Below are positions 35,401 through 49,700 of a stretch of 64,000 bases of DNA, in pieces. Source of the DNA: Oreohelix idahoensis (Eukaryota > Mollusca > Gastropoda > Stylommatophora > Oreohelicidae); contig JAMPIV010021215.1 of assembly GCA_024509875.1 (NCBI GenBank), forward strand, positions 550,001 to 614,000, in the 5' to 3' direction. Made by a program: the position numbers and the translations under genes. Numbering within the stretch: position 1 is the stretch's first letter; each line of letters begins with the position of its first letter. The notes below the pieces were generated by a model. The model saw only the letters and a list, made by a program, of their open reading frames with translations, was not told the DNA's origin and did not search any database.

Positions 35401-37248
35401 TCCTTGGGTGAGCAATCATTGCTGCCGTGTATCCGGCCAAGCGTGACATCCGCTATTGGGCTCCTTAACAAACACACTTTAACCTTGCCTGTAAAAAATG
35501 GTGAGTGAATATCCCCCACGGCTGTGGGATAAAATTCAACTGTCCCGCCAAAAATTACACATTTAACAAAGTCACCCGTTGCATGAAACGGATGTACTAA
35601 TGACTGTTTCACTCCGACAGTCGTGCAACCAGAGTACCGAAGTACTGTTACTTGAGTGCCATTCAATAAGCCTCTATGAAGCTGTAGTACCCCTGTGCCA
35701 TCATGTGCTGACGAAGCAGTAAATGCTGGTAGCGGATGACCGCATTTTAACAAGGAAGTCACATTAGACTGAAATAGAGTTTGGCAATCTGGACACTGTG
35801 AAGCAGTACCAAAGTCAAACGAACAACATGAAGATGAATGATTAACAACATTGTTGTCCTGCGCGGTCTCAGATGTAGCAGCAGTGTTTGCTGAGTTGGC
35901 ATGGTAGTTCGAATATGCAGTATTTCTAGAGCGTGATCTATGTCTCAGATCGTAGGAAAAGTTATTTTGACTCTGTCATTATTTCTTTGGTTCCTATTGT
36001 TGTTTCCTTGATTTCTATAGTCTTGTGACCTATTCTGATGTGAAAAACTTTGGTTATTTGGTCCTGGGTTATTCAAATTCTTATTATAGTTACCAAAATT
36101 ATCATTCCTTCTCTCTCCTGAGTTTTGTTGGAAATTACCTCTGTTTTGTGGTGACTGGTTCCTATGTGGTTGTCTACCTCTACATGGTCGTGAGTTATTG
36201 AATTTGTTTGGTTTGAAACTTCCATCAACACTGTAGGATCTTTGTCTATAATTGTTATGGTTCCAAGTTGCAGCTGCGGCAACAGGTAAAACCTCCTTAA
36301 TAGTGGTGTTACTGACACAAACTCCCGGATGTGCAGTGCAATATTGCCTACATAATTCCTCCATTAAACTCAAACTCGACGGCTTCCTTTCCTGTAGATA
36401 TTCTCGCAGTTGTCTGTTTACAGAAAACCAGACCTTGTCTCGCAATAATAAGTCCTTAAGGCCCTCATAATTCTCTTCAATGCCAGAAAGTTGTATCCAT
36501 TTATTAAATGTTAGTCGAGTTGCAGCTACAAAATGTGTAAAATCTTTACCAGTTTCAGGAATCATATGTTTGAACTTCATATGATAACCTTCGGCGTCTA
36601 ACTGATGAAGTTTTAATAATTATGTTCTAGCAGCATCTTAATTGTGTCTATTCGGCCCGTCCAATTGGCACAGAGCCGTTAAAGATTCACCAGTCATGAA
36701 ATCCATCAATCTTGTACACCAATGAGACCTATCAAGATTATTATCTTCACAAACATTTTCATAACGTTGTAAGAAGGACGAAATATCGTCTATTTCTGGC
36801 TTAAACACAGGCAAACGAAATCAAGCAGAACCGCTATTGTGGTTGCTAGAGGAACCTCTAAGTTCAGAGTTATCATTTTGTCTACTCTGATGTTGCCCTC
36901 TTTGTTCTTCAATACGTAAAGTCGCCATTTTCTCTTCATGTCCAAATTTTTTTTCTTCTAATTCTTTTTCATGTGCAAGCTTTGCTGCTTCAGCAGCTTG
37001 TTGCAACTTTTTCTCCTCTAATTGCTGTTCTGCAATCCTTTTGTTCTCTTCTGAAATCCTTTTGTTCTCTTCTGCAAGTAGCTCTGCTTTTCTGAGCTCT
37101 CGCTCCTCAGCCCGTGCGTCTCTTTTTTTCTTATCCTCTAGGGCTTCTTGATTCTCTTTGGAACTGAACCCGCTTTGGCAAAGTTCATTAATTCCTTCGC
37201 CTTGTAACCATACTCCTTGCCCATAATAATAAATTCCTGATACTCCAT
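32473..37248 (-). pseudogene. Gmr1-B Gag-PR-INT-RT-RH coding region, heavily mutated
   Basis: ATG at 37246-37248 (EYQEFIIMGKEYG). Gag has a long charged coiled-coil-like stretch (about 36850-37130) and a capsid block (FNKWIQLSGIEENYEGLKDL, about 36450-36510). Next come CPDC-x13-CGH (about 35730-35800) and the protease, whose catalytic box reads YSGCTTVG where DSG is expected. Integrase: HHCC at about 34900-35080 (HDSHCAGHMG, YCRSC) and DDE (VDIIGPL, LSDRGT, GMVERLN). A GPY/F-like module (WNGPYKVLSRISDVDY) follows. RT begins only after this: LHLGIIEPSNAPYSSP, KIDLTKGY and YIDD at 33292-33303. RNase H: LRTDASSKGIGA, VIERELLSVIWA, IQSDQKSL. Stops include TAA 34671-34673 and one at 33462-33464, plus several frameshifts. 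Confidence 0.85.
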
Positions 37249-38569
37249 AATTTACTTCTTCAGTATCTTACTATCAATATTATATATTATGTAATAAATG
37301 TATCTCACGTAGTCCGTCTATATCAAGCCACTGGCTTTGTGCTTTGCAATACTATTAATGCAAATAGATTCTTAATATTACTGATCAATAACAAATTAGT
37401 ATAGCATGACAGATCAACAGTAATAACGAAAACGAGGGGAAAAAGAAAGAAAGAAAAAAATAATAGTAATGCACGATCAAACCAACCAAAAAAACAAAAA
37501 CAACTGGAATTGGAATTGGACAAGTACAGGTAACTAAGACAACGTAATACTAGCAGTGAGTGAACGAAAAAGAATACAAATGGAAAACTAAAGAAAATAC
37601 AATAAATCACACAGACTTACTGCTAAGAAAACAGGACAGGACCTGTAACAATATATATAAATGTAAACAAGTGATAGAAGGTTAGAGTAGCATTACGAAC
37701 AGAATGGTTGTCAACTAAGGAGAAGAAAGAAAAAAAACCAACACACAACAAGAATTGACAAGGACGAAGCAGCACACCTAAACAAATTAGGTCACACTAA
37801 ACAAGCAGTGAACCAAAACATCGGCGAGTAAACTCGGACCAGAAATTTTCACTGCTTGAGAAATGTAAGCAAAACCTACAGAAACTTCTGCTGTGCGGTC
37901 ATTTTACAATGACATATGTCGCTAACAACAGATTTGTACAAAGACATAGAAACAAAGAAAACGAATAACACAGATATCAAAAAGGTTTACACCAGGGCAG
38001 AGGTACAAGAGTGTAATAAACAGGCACTTATCTTATCGCAATCCGACCAGATGCAAGTCCGGAAAAAGGCGTCAACACTGGAACAAAACTGTCCCTCAAT
38101 ACAAGTGAAGCACGGATGAAAATGTAAACAAGTACTCGGTCGCAGTCAGATGGGCATCATGAACTGTGTAGATCACGAGACGTTGTGTTGACTTCGCACA
38201 AAGTAACTTGACATCGCCGTGGCATAGACTTGAAACTTGAAAGAATCTTACAAACGTTGTGATGTAGATTGGAACACGAAATAAACTTGGCAACTGGTTG
38301 GCTTGAAATTGTAATCTTGGACGTTACGGCGAAAAATAGGTTCGTGTAATAAACTGGAACATTGGACATGCGCAGTGGCAGCGTTCGCTATCCAACTGGA
38401 CCCGCTGATAATAACTGGGTTCACGAGGTGGTGTGTTTACAATAACACGCTGAACAGGGGTGACGATCGAATATACAGATTAAACGGCAGCAGTAGATTT
38501 GCAAAGTATGTGAAACCCATGTCCATGAAATTATCGATCCAAAACCATACTGGCCCACCAATTATAGGG
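37249..38569. other. Untranslated leader of Gmr1-B, with possible primer-binding site
   Basis: About 1.3 kb between Gag and the 5' LTR, with no coding motif. On the minus strand TGGTGGGCCAGTATGGTT (38543-38560) starts nine bases inside the LTR edge and could be the primer-binding site. Confidence 0.5.
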
Positions 38570-39443
<874 letters not shown>

Positions 39444-41015
39444 CATGCACAGCATAAGTCGGAAGGACAGGAGGAAAGAGAGAAGCTAGTCAAGGCTGAA
39501 ACCTTTTCCATCTGTTGCCGGGCAGCGCTATCCCCACCCAACCAAGTCTTTTCTGGACTTTATATTTATCCTAAGAGGGTATGTAGATTTATGATTAATT
39601 AATTTGTTTTATTGCAGCTTTATTTTAATAGAATTGTGTCAGGATCAGACCAGAGGACTGAACTGAACTGTAGTTGTGAATCTGTAAAAGGAATTCGATG
39701 CCTCCCAGTGATTATCAGGATTGTCATGTGGAGTAGTCAATTTACAATATTATATTGGAAAAAGGGACTTGGCACTGCATAATGTGAAAGGCGAAGGTAG
39801 CATCATACTTATGTATAAAATGCACTTTACTTTTATTCATGTATTATCTTATTTTCAAAAAATGTTCTGCAGATAGACACCTGTTTTGTCTCGCTATTGC
39901 TAACCAGACTGATCCATGTATCATTCATATACATGTAACCATCTAAAACACTCATTTGATGAACACATAGGCTTGGGGGCTTCATAACCAAAGGCTAGCC
40001 CCATATCCAATATTATCCTCAGGTTTATATGTGTCATCATAAATCAGAGGTCTAGAATCCAGATCAAAGATCTACTACCTGAAACAACTCAGGAACCTCT
40101 GCTATTGTCATCAGGATTTCAGCCGAAGTCCCCATCAGTAGTTGGTGGTCTAGAGGAAAACCTACACTGATATAGCTGTGAAATTCCAGTGAAGACAGTC
40201 ATAAGACTTTCAAGATGAGTAATAAATGTAACCAAATTCTTGCAACATGTGTGAACAGTCAAAGACAGTGATTAGTGTGATGATAAAGAGTTGTTTATTA
40301 GCATAGCCAAGAGACTAGTGTGAAAAGGACATTTGATGAACTTTTTTCAACTTAATTGGAAGATTCAAGAAAGGATTTTCTTAGTTAGATAATTAGAATA
40401 TACATTAACCATCATTCAAATTTTGTAATATATTTTATTAATTGAATTCCATCATTCACCATTCACAAGAAAAGATAGATGTAATTGTACTCAGCTGACT
40501 TATTAACTTTATACTGTTGAAGTTTGAGTTTTATTGAATTGTTTGATTATCATTGGTAGTTGCATACCGAAGGTGGCAACTTAAGGTCTGATTTTACTCT
40601 GAATACAAGCAGATACCTTCACAGCCGTGACTATCTTGCGATACCAGTGTTCTCCAACACTTTTCAAGACAGAATACTATTTCTGCTCCACTACTGACAC
40701 TACACTCATTAAAAACCTTTCGCTACAATGACATCATATGTGTATATTTATTATCATTTGTAATACGTTATATGTATACTTAGAAATGCTCACCCAGGTA
40801 CAAGCCATTGCATTCTCCGCTGTCCAGACATACTTTTAGCTCAGACTAACTGAAAGTAATGGTAAATTTTTATCATATCCACTGAGCTATACTGTATACG
40901 CAAGAGGGGATAAAATTGCTGAGAAAAAGAATCGTTGAAAGAGACAGCGGGAAGAAACCTTGTTAGAATCAGAGAACATAAAACTTAGCAGAGGCGTTTG
41001 TTTCCTCTAAACATC
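39444..41015. other. Unassigned DNA
   Basis: No coding motif, LTR pair or RNA gene is visible. Base composition is like the other anonymous stretches. Confidence 0.4.
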
Positions 41016-41815
41016 GTGGTACGAGTCTACAATACCATTTGTGGTACCAGTCTACGATACCAGTTTGGAAGACAAATCTGTGATTCATAGCTTGTAGTCG
41101 ACACGAGACGCCTACCTTCAACGGCCTGTGAAGATCCTCGCAATTGACCACAGGACCTGTTACCCCAGCACTCGCGTTTTTGGGACGTGTCCTCGCCACA
41201 GACATCGTAGATCGACGGAGCAGTCAGTAGCCAACAGAAATACTTCAACAATCTGACAGCTAAGTTAAACTTATCAGGCCAGAACCAAATGAACACTTTA
41301 ATCATACATTTCCAGCGAAGTTTCAGTGAAGAAACCAATATTAACTCATCAATCATTTATTTTTTTAACCTTTGTTACAAGATAATTGATCATAAAATTT
41401 GTTATATGTTTTTTACAAATTCATAGTCGATTTAATTTTTACAGAGAGAAGTGCACACGTATGAACCAGTATTTTCCATAGATAAACGAGCTAATAAAGT
41501 AGTATTTTTACTGGTAAATCAGTTGGGAGCTTGTACGAGCTAATAATAAATTAGAGAATAATCCTTCACAAAAGGCGGTGGGCAGATAAAACGTTAACAT
41601 TGCTAAGACTCATTCAGCATTGTTCTTGATTTCTGAATATCTTGTGAACACTCCCTCGAGATAGAAGCATCATCATCCTTCTATCTGCATCTCTGCCAAG
41701 AGTAATCTTGTGCGAAGGTAGATAGCTTTAAAGACCCTCAATCGATACTCTAGGTTTTGGCCACTGTTGGACCATCACTACAGAGCAAGGGAAGGCAACC
41801 AGTGACAATAATGAG
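41016..41815 (+). repeat. Rep-2 dispersed repeat, copy A
   Basis: It shares a long series of blocks with 54010-55910: AACGAGCTAATAA, AATAATCCTTCA, CAGATAAAA, CAGCATTGTTCTTGA, GAGATAGAAGCATCATCATCC, CTGCCAAGAGTAAT, TTGTGCGAAGGTAGA and TTTTGGCCACTGTTGGACCA. No coding sequence. Copy A lacks the (CA)n array and the LINE insertion found in copy B, so it approximates the older state. Confidence 0.7.
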
Positions 41816-41899
41816 AATTAAATTAGAGAATATTAAAACTAATCAACTAACTTAATCCAGAACAAAGGAATCTAACATTTGAGAAAAAAAAATTAAGCC

Positions 41900-42610
41900 T
41901 AGGTATTTTTCTCATTTGCTATGTGGAATACTCTGTACAGATTCCGACATATGGATGTCTCCTTTGCAGAAGACTTAGTCTTGTGGATCTCACTGGGTGA
42001 ACATATCACTAGGGCAAGCATTCGGATACAGCAAGCGCTAACATCACTGGAGAAGTGGGCCAAAACATGGCTAATAAAGACAAATGAAGGGAAAACAACA
42101 GGCACAGAGCTTACCGTTTCAAATAAACCACAGAGCTACAAACTAGTGCTAAACGGGAAAAATCTAGAGCCGGATGAAAATCCAAACTACTTAGGCATTA
42201 TATTTGAACGCCGGTTTACTTAGAAAAAAAAAACAGGTTGAAAGAAACCGGATAAAAGCAAGGCAAAGAATGGCAGTCATAAAAAAAACCTTACTGGAAC
42301 AGCTTGGGAAGCAGATGGGCGTGTGCTAAAGAAGATATACACAGGGCGAGTGAGACCAGTCCTAGAATAGGGTATTGCAGCATGGGCAACAGCAGCTAAG
42401 TCAAACTTCGATAAAATTAATAGACTCCAAAATCAAGCAATGAGAATCATAACTGGAGGCATGAAGACAATATCTATTAAAGAACTCGAAAACATTACAT
42501 ACCTTCAAACAATGGATAATAAAAGAGAAAGCAGGGCCCAGAAACAAGCCTAGAAATTCAGGAGACTACCAGACCACTAATGTACCATAGAATAAATGCT
42601 CTTGGAAGGG
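41900..42610 (+). pseudogene. RNase H-type LINE, RT fragment
   Basis: The frame 41921-42223 reads FAEDLVLWISLGEH, a damaged palm box where ADD is normal, then LEKWAKTWLIKTNEGKT and PNYLGIIFERRFT. After a stop the sequence continues as VLKKIYTGRVRPVLE, GIAAWATAAKSNFDKINRLQ and RIITGGMKT to about 42600. These blocks match the LINE at 52075-52560 (VYTGTVRPVMEYGMSAWATAS), so it is the same broad family. It is truncated on both sides with several stops. Confidence 0.75.
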
Positions 42611-42689
42611 GAAGACTCAAGTGTGTGACATAATTTGTGCGCTCTCTTCTCCTCTCCGGCAGTATTGAACTACATTTGTTGTGCGTACT

Positions 42690-43074
42690 GAATTAGGTGC
42701 ATTATTCTATTGTTGGCACTCTTTTTCCATACTCTCATTGTTCACGTATCACGCTTCGATGCATGACAGGGCCAGATAAGCGTATCGCCCATCCCTGAGA
42801 GATTAAGTGAGTCCCTAAAGCGTGATAATACCACTTTGACTCCAGGTAAATGAGAGCATTAAGTGTTTGCTTAAGATTGCACAATTACTCCTGACTCGAC
42901 AGCAAGGTTAAGTGATTATAGATAAACGCAATCTTGGAAGACATTTGGAAGAGCGATCAGGAAGTGTGATATGAGTAGACATTGACAACATTTGTCGGAT
43001 GTAGCAACTCTATATACGGAGGATGACTGTTTGAAATTTTCAAACGTATGTGTCATACAGAATACTATATGAGG
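42690..43074 (+). repeat. Rep-1 dispersed repeat, copy II, left half
   Basis: Similar to 17740-18160 and 61316-61690 (CTAAAGCGTGATAATACC, AATCTTGGAAGACATTTGG, GTTTGAAATTTTCAAACGTATG). It is interrupted at 43074 by a LINE and resumes at 53521. Confidence 0.6.
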
Positions 43075-43078
43075 CGAG

Positions 43079-44242
43079 ACTATAAACCCTACTGGAGTGA
43101 CAATATGGAAAAACTCCAAAATGACCTAAGTAAGGCACGGGAAACTATGGAGCAAAATCCAACAGTAGAAAACATCCAGAGGCACAACAAAATAAAACAT
43201 GCTTTTAATGAGCAAAAGAAAGCTGAAATCCAAAGGAGCTGGCACCAGAAGACCAGCAGTCTCAACATGGAAAAGGACTCAAGCAAGCTGTGGAATCTGA
43301 TAAGAGCACTCAATGAAGAAACAACAACCAGCTACTGTAAGACTGTCATCAAGGAAAATGAAAAATACCACACAGGAAATATGGCAGCAAACATCTTGGC
43401 AGATTTCTACAAGGAAGAAAGCACTACATCACTTCCACATATACGTATCCAAGAAGTGCATAAAAAATAAAAGAAAAACTGAAGCACCAAAACCCAAATA
43501 CCTGCATGAAGTCATCCCTTACTATGAGAGAACTAAGCGCCGCCATAACATAGCTAAAGATAATGAAAGCTCCAGGAAAAGATGGTATTACCAATGATAT
43601 GATCAAGAACCTAAGACCTGTAGCCAGGCACAAGCTGCTCCTAATCTTCAATCAATCATGGAGTACTGAAAATTTTCCAGATCAATGGCGAGAAGCAATC
43701 ATTGTTCCCATCAGAAAGAAATAAAAGGAGAAAACAATCAAGTCCAGCTACCGACCAGTTAGCTTACTGAGTTGTCTGGGTAAGGTAATGAAAAGAATGG
43801 TGAACTCAATACTACTGAAACATCTGGAAAAAAATCATCTGCTTGATAACACACAATCAGCATTCAGGAAAAACCGCATGAATGAGGACCAGCTAGTATA
43901 TCTAGCCCAAGACGTAGAAAATGCCTTTCAGGAGAAGAAAAAAGTACTGGCTGTTTTTGAGGACCTGACAAAGGCTTTTGATAAGGTATGGAAAGACGGA
44001 CTCCTCCTTAAGATGTTCAACAACAAAATTGAAGGTAGGATGTTCAACTGGATATGGGACTGATACCGCACAGCAAGAGTAAACTTGACGGGAAACTGAG
44101 CCACCGCGTTGCTCTTCAACAAGGTGTGCCACAAGGAGGAGTTATCTCCCTCACACTCATCATTTAAATGAATGATACTGCAGAGAAACTGTCCCTGCAT
44201 ATCTCCAGGACTCTGCATGCTGATGATTTTGCTGCCTGGTGT
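43079..44242 (+). pseudogene. LINE RT, 5' part (interrupted by Gmr1-A)
   Basis: The pre-RT region runs 43081-43470. RT follows across frameshifts: KAPGKDGITNDMIKNL (about 43572), WREAIIVPIRKK, SYRPVSLLSCLGKVMKRM (about 43748), FRKNRMNEDQLVYLAQD and FEDLTKAFDKVWKDGLL. It stops in the catalytic loop: the last LINE sequence reads LHADDFAAWC (about 44213-44242). The ADD box is therefore split from the rest by the LTR element. Stops at 43468, 43722 and 44061 show decay. Confidence 0.85.
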
Positions 44243-45436
44243 TGTTGAGGACTGTTTCGCGGCTTGCAAACATGTGAATGGTTGCAAACATTCGCATGCG
44301 TGCACCACGAGACTCCTCAATTGAATTAATACTAGAAATCGCGCAGATCAATATATGACGCGTCAAGCCTAGTTACAGTAGTCTACGTATGGCCTGCGGG
44401 CCTGATGGCCGGCGTGCCATCCGACAGTGTTTCAATGTGTGGCACAGCCACTTATGGATAGTGTTTCAATTGTGTGGCATAGCCACTTACTCAAGTGTAG
44501 AACCGTTGTGTTCTGGCTTTAAGCCGATATAAGGATATGTGTCTAAAGACTAGGAAAGTCTATGTATGGCCATTGAGCCGAATGGCAGTGTTGGAATGTG
44601 TGGCAAAGCCAATTAAGGATTGTGTATTAATATGTGGCACAGCCACTGACTAAGGATATATGTGGAACGGTAGATCCACTGGAAAGTGTAAAATAGCGTA
44701 AGAATCCGTATCAAATTAAATATAGGACCAGATAGAGTCCAGAGTAGAATCGCGAATAACGCAGATTACGTTCAAGGTGAACTTATACACATGGCAGTTA
44801 AAGCCTGGCGATGGAAGCCAAAAATGTTGAATAATGATACATAGACAGGATCTATAGATTTACGGATAATGAACTCACTAGCAGTGTGAAGGGATAATAA
44901 TTCCAAGGATCGGATTCAGTAGGAGTTGGTTGCAAACTCTATTACGCTATAGACTTAACGGTTAACCCAGACGAGCTAAGTCTGTGGGATGAACATTGCG
45001 TAGAGCTTAGTACTATGTTAAAGCCAAGTTAATGTGTGAGAAATGTGTTACGCTCATTGTGTAAAAGGACATATATATTAAATTGTTCAGTCGTCAATGG
45101 AACTTGTTAATTGCCTGAATTATTCAAGTTCTCATTCTGTGCTGTGACTGTTGTTAATCCTTGCAAGGTCAGTCCAGATTATCACAGGTATTCATAAGAC
45201 TAACTATAATATAACCAACACTGCTGGAGAATTAATAAACAACAACGACACTGAATATAATAATAATTAAGTCACACAATAATGGCTTAAAACTGCAATC
45301 GAACTATAAGCTGGAATCAGAATAGATGAATCATAATATCTGAAGAAGTATTGACAAGCAACCAAATAACTCACGTCCAACGGTGCTGAATCTTTTAATA
45401 ACAACTAGGAAGAAGAGATACAGCGGGACCGTAACA
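44243..45436 (+). repeat. 5' LTR of Gmr1-A (1,194 bp)
   Basis: It contains four degenerate copies of a roughly 34-bp unit built on TGTGGCACAGCCACT (from 44427, 44461, 44588 and 44622). It is 698 bp longer than the 3' LTR because the latter lacks 44594-45288 plus three bases elsewhere. Confidence 0.9.
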
Positions 45437-45439
45437 TAC

Positions 45440-45457
45440 TGGTGTCAGAAGTATTCG
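45440..45457 (+). promoter_or_regulatory. Primer-binding site of Gmr1-A
   Basis: TGGTGTCAGAAGTATTCG starts three bases (TAC) after the LTR end. It begins with the expected TGG. Confidence 0.65.
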
Positions 45458-46714
45458 GACAATCTTCAGAATTCATCTTTTCCGTTACCCAATTGAACGA
45501 ACTAATGTTCATGAATCAGGCATCAAGTTGGGAAGATTCTAGTGGAAACAACTTCAAGATCAATTTAGTTCGTCACATACAAAGTCACAGTGGAAATTGA
45601 ACAGTTCAAGAGGGTCTCATTCAAGGCGCAGGTCCAATCTGGCAACCCGAATTTACACATCAAGTTACGAAGGTCAAGGTCGAGTCAGGACTCCGATCAA
45701 CGGTCACTGTCTTCGCTGAATCAAATCGATCGTATGTCATTCAATCTTTGATCCTGAACCATCACAGAGAACCGGGAAGACAAGCCATACCCTTGTTAAA
45801 CGTCCAGAGCAACCGGGGCAGTATTTCGACAGAAGTTCTTTTGATATTAATTTCGTAAGGATCATCTTCAATCAACCGGTCACGTCTGCTTCTCAATGGG
45901 AACAAGTCAAACAGCTGGGAGCATCTTGTTGTGGTTTTCTTGGATCACAATGGCATGATCACATGAAGATAAGTTCTTGTCTAAATTAGAGCTTTTGACT
46001 AGTGTGTGTTGTCCAGTTGGCTAGCTTTGGCCTTCAATTTTTCCTCCACTGTCTCTTGTCTGTACTATTTTGCAGTTCTAGTAATTATCATTATGTGTTT
46101 ACTATCGATGTACTTTATGTAACTTCGCGGGACGGATGGTTAGGGCTTATCATTGCTTGGGTATTCCTTTGGAAGATTCAAGCAATTATAACGACTTTTA
46201 GGGATAATTGCTTATATTCGCTGACTGAGGATCTAACTGATTATTAATTTTTCTTTTGAGTTAGGATATAAATGCTTTTTCAGTTAGCAATATAATCACT
46301 TTGCTTGTGCTAGTTGTGACGTCACGTGCCTACGTTATTTAATTTGCATATCCTAGTTTCCGTTTGGTCTCACGATTTTATTCGTTTGTGATCTAAAATC
46401 TCTCTGTCTCATTGTTAGTTTAGGACGACTTGTATCGTAAAATTTTTGTAATGTTACTTTAAACATTTTATCTCTCGAATTAATATGTCTAGTACCTACT
46501 TAGTTTCTTTTTATCTGTTTCATAGCGTCGTATAATTGAATATATCAATTCATTATGGTCCATTTGCTTGTTCCATCCATTGTTTATCGTCACCTGTTCT
46601 TGTCTCTGGCTATAGTAAATTTCATAGTTACTTTGAATTAATGAAGCTCATATGTTCATAGTATATTTATTGACAAATAATATACTTATATAAGTTATTG
46701 AGAAACGTAGCACC
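45458..46714. other. Untranslated leader of Gmr1-A
   Basis: About 1.26 kb without coding motifs between the primer-binding site and Gag, similar in length to the Gmr1-B leader. Confidence 0.6.
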
Positions 46715-49700
46715 ATGTCTACGTTAGAAGATTTTATTACGATTGGACAAAGCCTAGGGAAATCAGGTTCTGATCTTCAGACTTATGCTGAAACGAGATA
46801 TGAAAAGCATTTATCTCAACAGGAAAGAATTGAGCAACGTGAACTTAAAAAGTTGGAATTGGCTCAAAAAGATAAAGAAATGGCTCAACAAGAAAAGGAG
46901 AGAGAATTAGATAGGGAGAAAATGGAAATAAGAAAAATGGAACTCCTTCAATTAGACCAAGCACATAAACATGCTATGGAGCTTGAGACTTTAAGATTAA
47001 ATGCTGAGAAAGAAAAGGCTGTTGAATTGGCTAGGGTGCAATCAGAGCAGTCCCGACCTTCGGCTAATTCAAATGTATTTTATCCAAAATTGAAGATGCC
47101 ACATTTCGATCAATCTAGAGATTGCGTCGATTCATTTTTATCCAGATTTATTATGAAAGTTACAGGTTTAAATATACCTAAGGAAAGATGGAGTAGTCTT
47201 TTGGTTGATTTTTTGACCGGGGACTCACTCAAGGTTTTCATGAATCTGGATGAGAAAAGCAGAAACGATTTTGATGTCGTAAAAGAAGTACTTCTTAGAC
47301 GGTTCCAGTTAACTGAATCTGGATTCCGAGAACGTTTCCATACGGCTAAGCCTAGTAAGGACGCTGACTTTGGGGAATTTATTGCTTCCATTAAACATTT
47401 TTTCAATAGATGGATAGAATTATCAGGTATTACCAAATCATATGAGGGGTTGATGGATCTCATGCTACGTGATAAAGTCATGATTTAGAATCCTTCTTAC
47501 ATGAGAGACACCCTAACTCTATTGAAGAATACGAAAAATTCGGTAGACAGTTTGTCACGGCACATCCGAATAAGGATGTCCATCGATCTTTTCCTCGAGA
47601 TCCTATGCCTACGTGTGCAGCACTCCATGATCATAGATCTTATGATCACCGACCTAGATCAAAGAGCACGGTCGGTCGATATCGTACACAGTTTCGTCAA
47701 GAATATCGGGGGTCTTACAACTTCCCTCGGTATCGCTCACCGTCAAGATTCTATCGTCGGAGTTATCGAGGTTATTCACCTCATGATCGTGGAGGCCACA
47801 AAGGCAGGGGTCGTGATGATTATCACAAAGACTATTACAGGGATTACAATAATCATGGATCATCATATAAAAGGAATGATGATAATGATGATTCAACTGA
47901 TTTTTATTATAAGATAAAATCGGGCAAAAAGAAAACAAATCATTCTAGATCATCTTCAAAGAATAATGACAAACATGGTCATGCTAATGCATGTACTACC
48001 AAAAGAGATCATGATAGTGATGATAACAAACATGCTAATTCATGCAGCATTTTAGATGACTCTTGTTATGTTTGTCAATCACATCTGATATCAGAGAGGA
48101 AAAATACACTTCGGTGTGGACATACAATGTCTTCTATGTCTGCTTGTGAGAATTTGGGACGTCTCACATACCACAAGGCATACTTATATGGAAGAGAAGT
48201 AAGAGTTTTACGGGATTCCGGCTGTTCTACTGTTGGCATACAACACTCGCTTATCGAGCCCTCTGCATTTACGGGTAAAACTGTTAAATGTATCACATTT
48301 GGAGGGAATATAGAAGAATATCCAATAGCACATGTCTATATTGATACACCGTTTTATACAGGTATGGTGTATGCTTGCGGGTTAAGAGCTCCCGTGGCTG
48401 AGATAATCTTAGGTAACATACCTGGAGTTAGAAATTGCACTCCACATGAGATTACGAAATGGGTTGAATCTCACCCGTTGGTGGCAAATGCTGTTGTCAC
48501 CAGAGCACAACAGTTGGCTACAGATATGGCCACCCCACCTACACCTATACTAGAGACAATTATGTCTCCCGACGTCGTTGCTGAAGCACCAGCGGCGTTT
48601 GCGGAAAAACAAAAAAATGATCCAAGTTTACAGCGTTTATTTGCGCTAGCAGAAAAAAAAGTTAGTAAACATACGAAATCAGCACAACATTGGTTTCAAA
48701 TTAAGAAATCCATACTAACAAGATACTATGATAATGGTATTTCAATTATTCATCAGATAGTCGTTCCAAAACAATTTAGACCTTTGGTGTTACAAACAGG
48801 GCATGACTCTCCCATGGCAGGGCACATGGGTATTAAAAGAACATTATTTAGAGTCACGTCGCAATTCTATTGGCCTGGTGTCAATAAGGACACAAAATTG
48901 TATTGTAGGTCATGTACGACATGTCAGAGCATATCACGTAAGGGCAGATTCCATACGGCACCCTTACAGATCACTGATGTACCAGAAAGACCATTTAAGA
49001 AGATAGCAATAGATATTATTGGTCCGTTATCAATTCCATCTAATAATGGGTTCCGATATATCTTAACCTGTGTAGATCTTTGTACACGGTGGCCTGAGGC
49101 CATACCTCTGAAAACCATCACTACTGCGTCGGTATCAGATGCATTATTTTCAATTTTTTGTCGTATTGGTTTTCCGGAGGAAATTTTATCAGACAGAGGT
49201 TCACAATTCACCTCAAATATTATGAAAGAAGTGGAGTCGATGCTCTCCATTCACCATTCGTTTTCTAGTGCATATCACGCCCAAACGAACGGAGTTTGTG
49301 AGCGTCTTAACGGTTCACTCAAACAGATTCTTCACAAGATCACTGAGGGATGTCCTCGTGACTGGGACAGGCTACTTTGTGCCGCATTATTTGCATATCG
49401 AGAGGTCCCCCACGAAAGCACTGGATTTAGTCCATTCGAGCTCGTCTACGGCTCTAATCCTCGTGGCCCAATGATGATCTTGAAAAAATTTATTGGTCGG
49501 ATCATCAGTGGATGAATCCACTCGTACTAGTTACGAGCTGGTGATTGACCTTAGACAAAGAATCATTGATGCGTGTACATATGCATCCGAAAGCATTAAA
49601 TCAGCGACACAAAAATCTAGATTATTCCACAATCAAGGGAGAAGATTGCGATATTTTAATCCTGGGGAAAAAGTCTGGTTACTTCTACCTCATGAGGATA

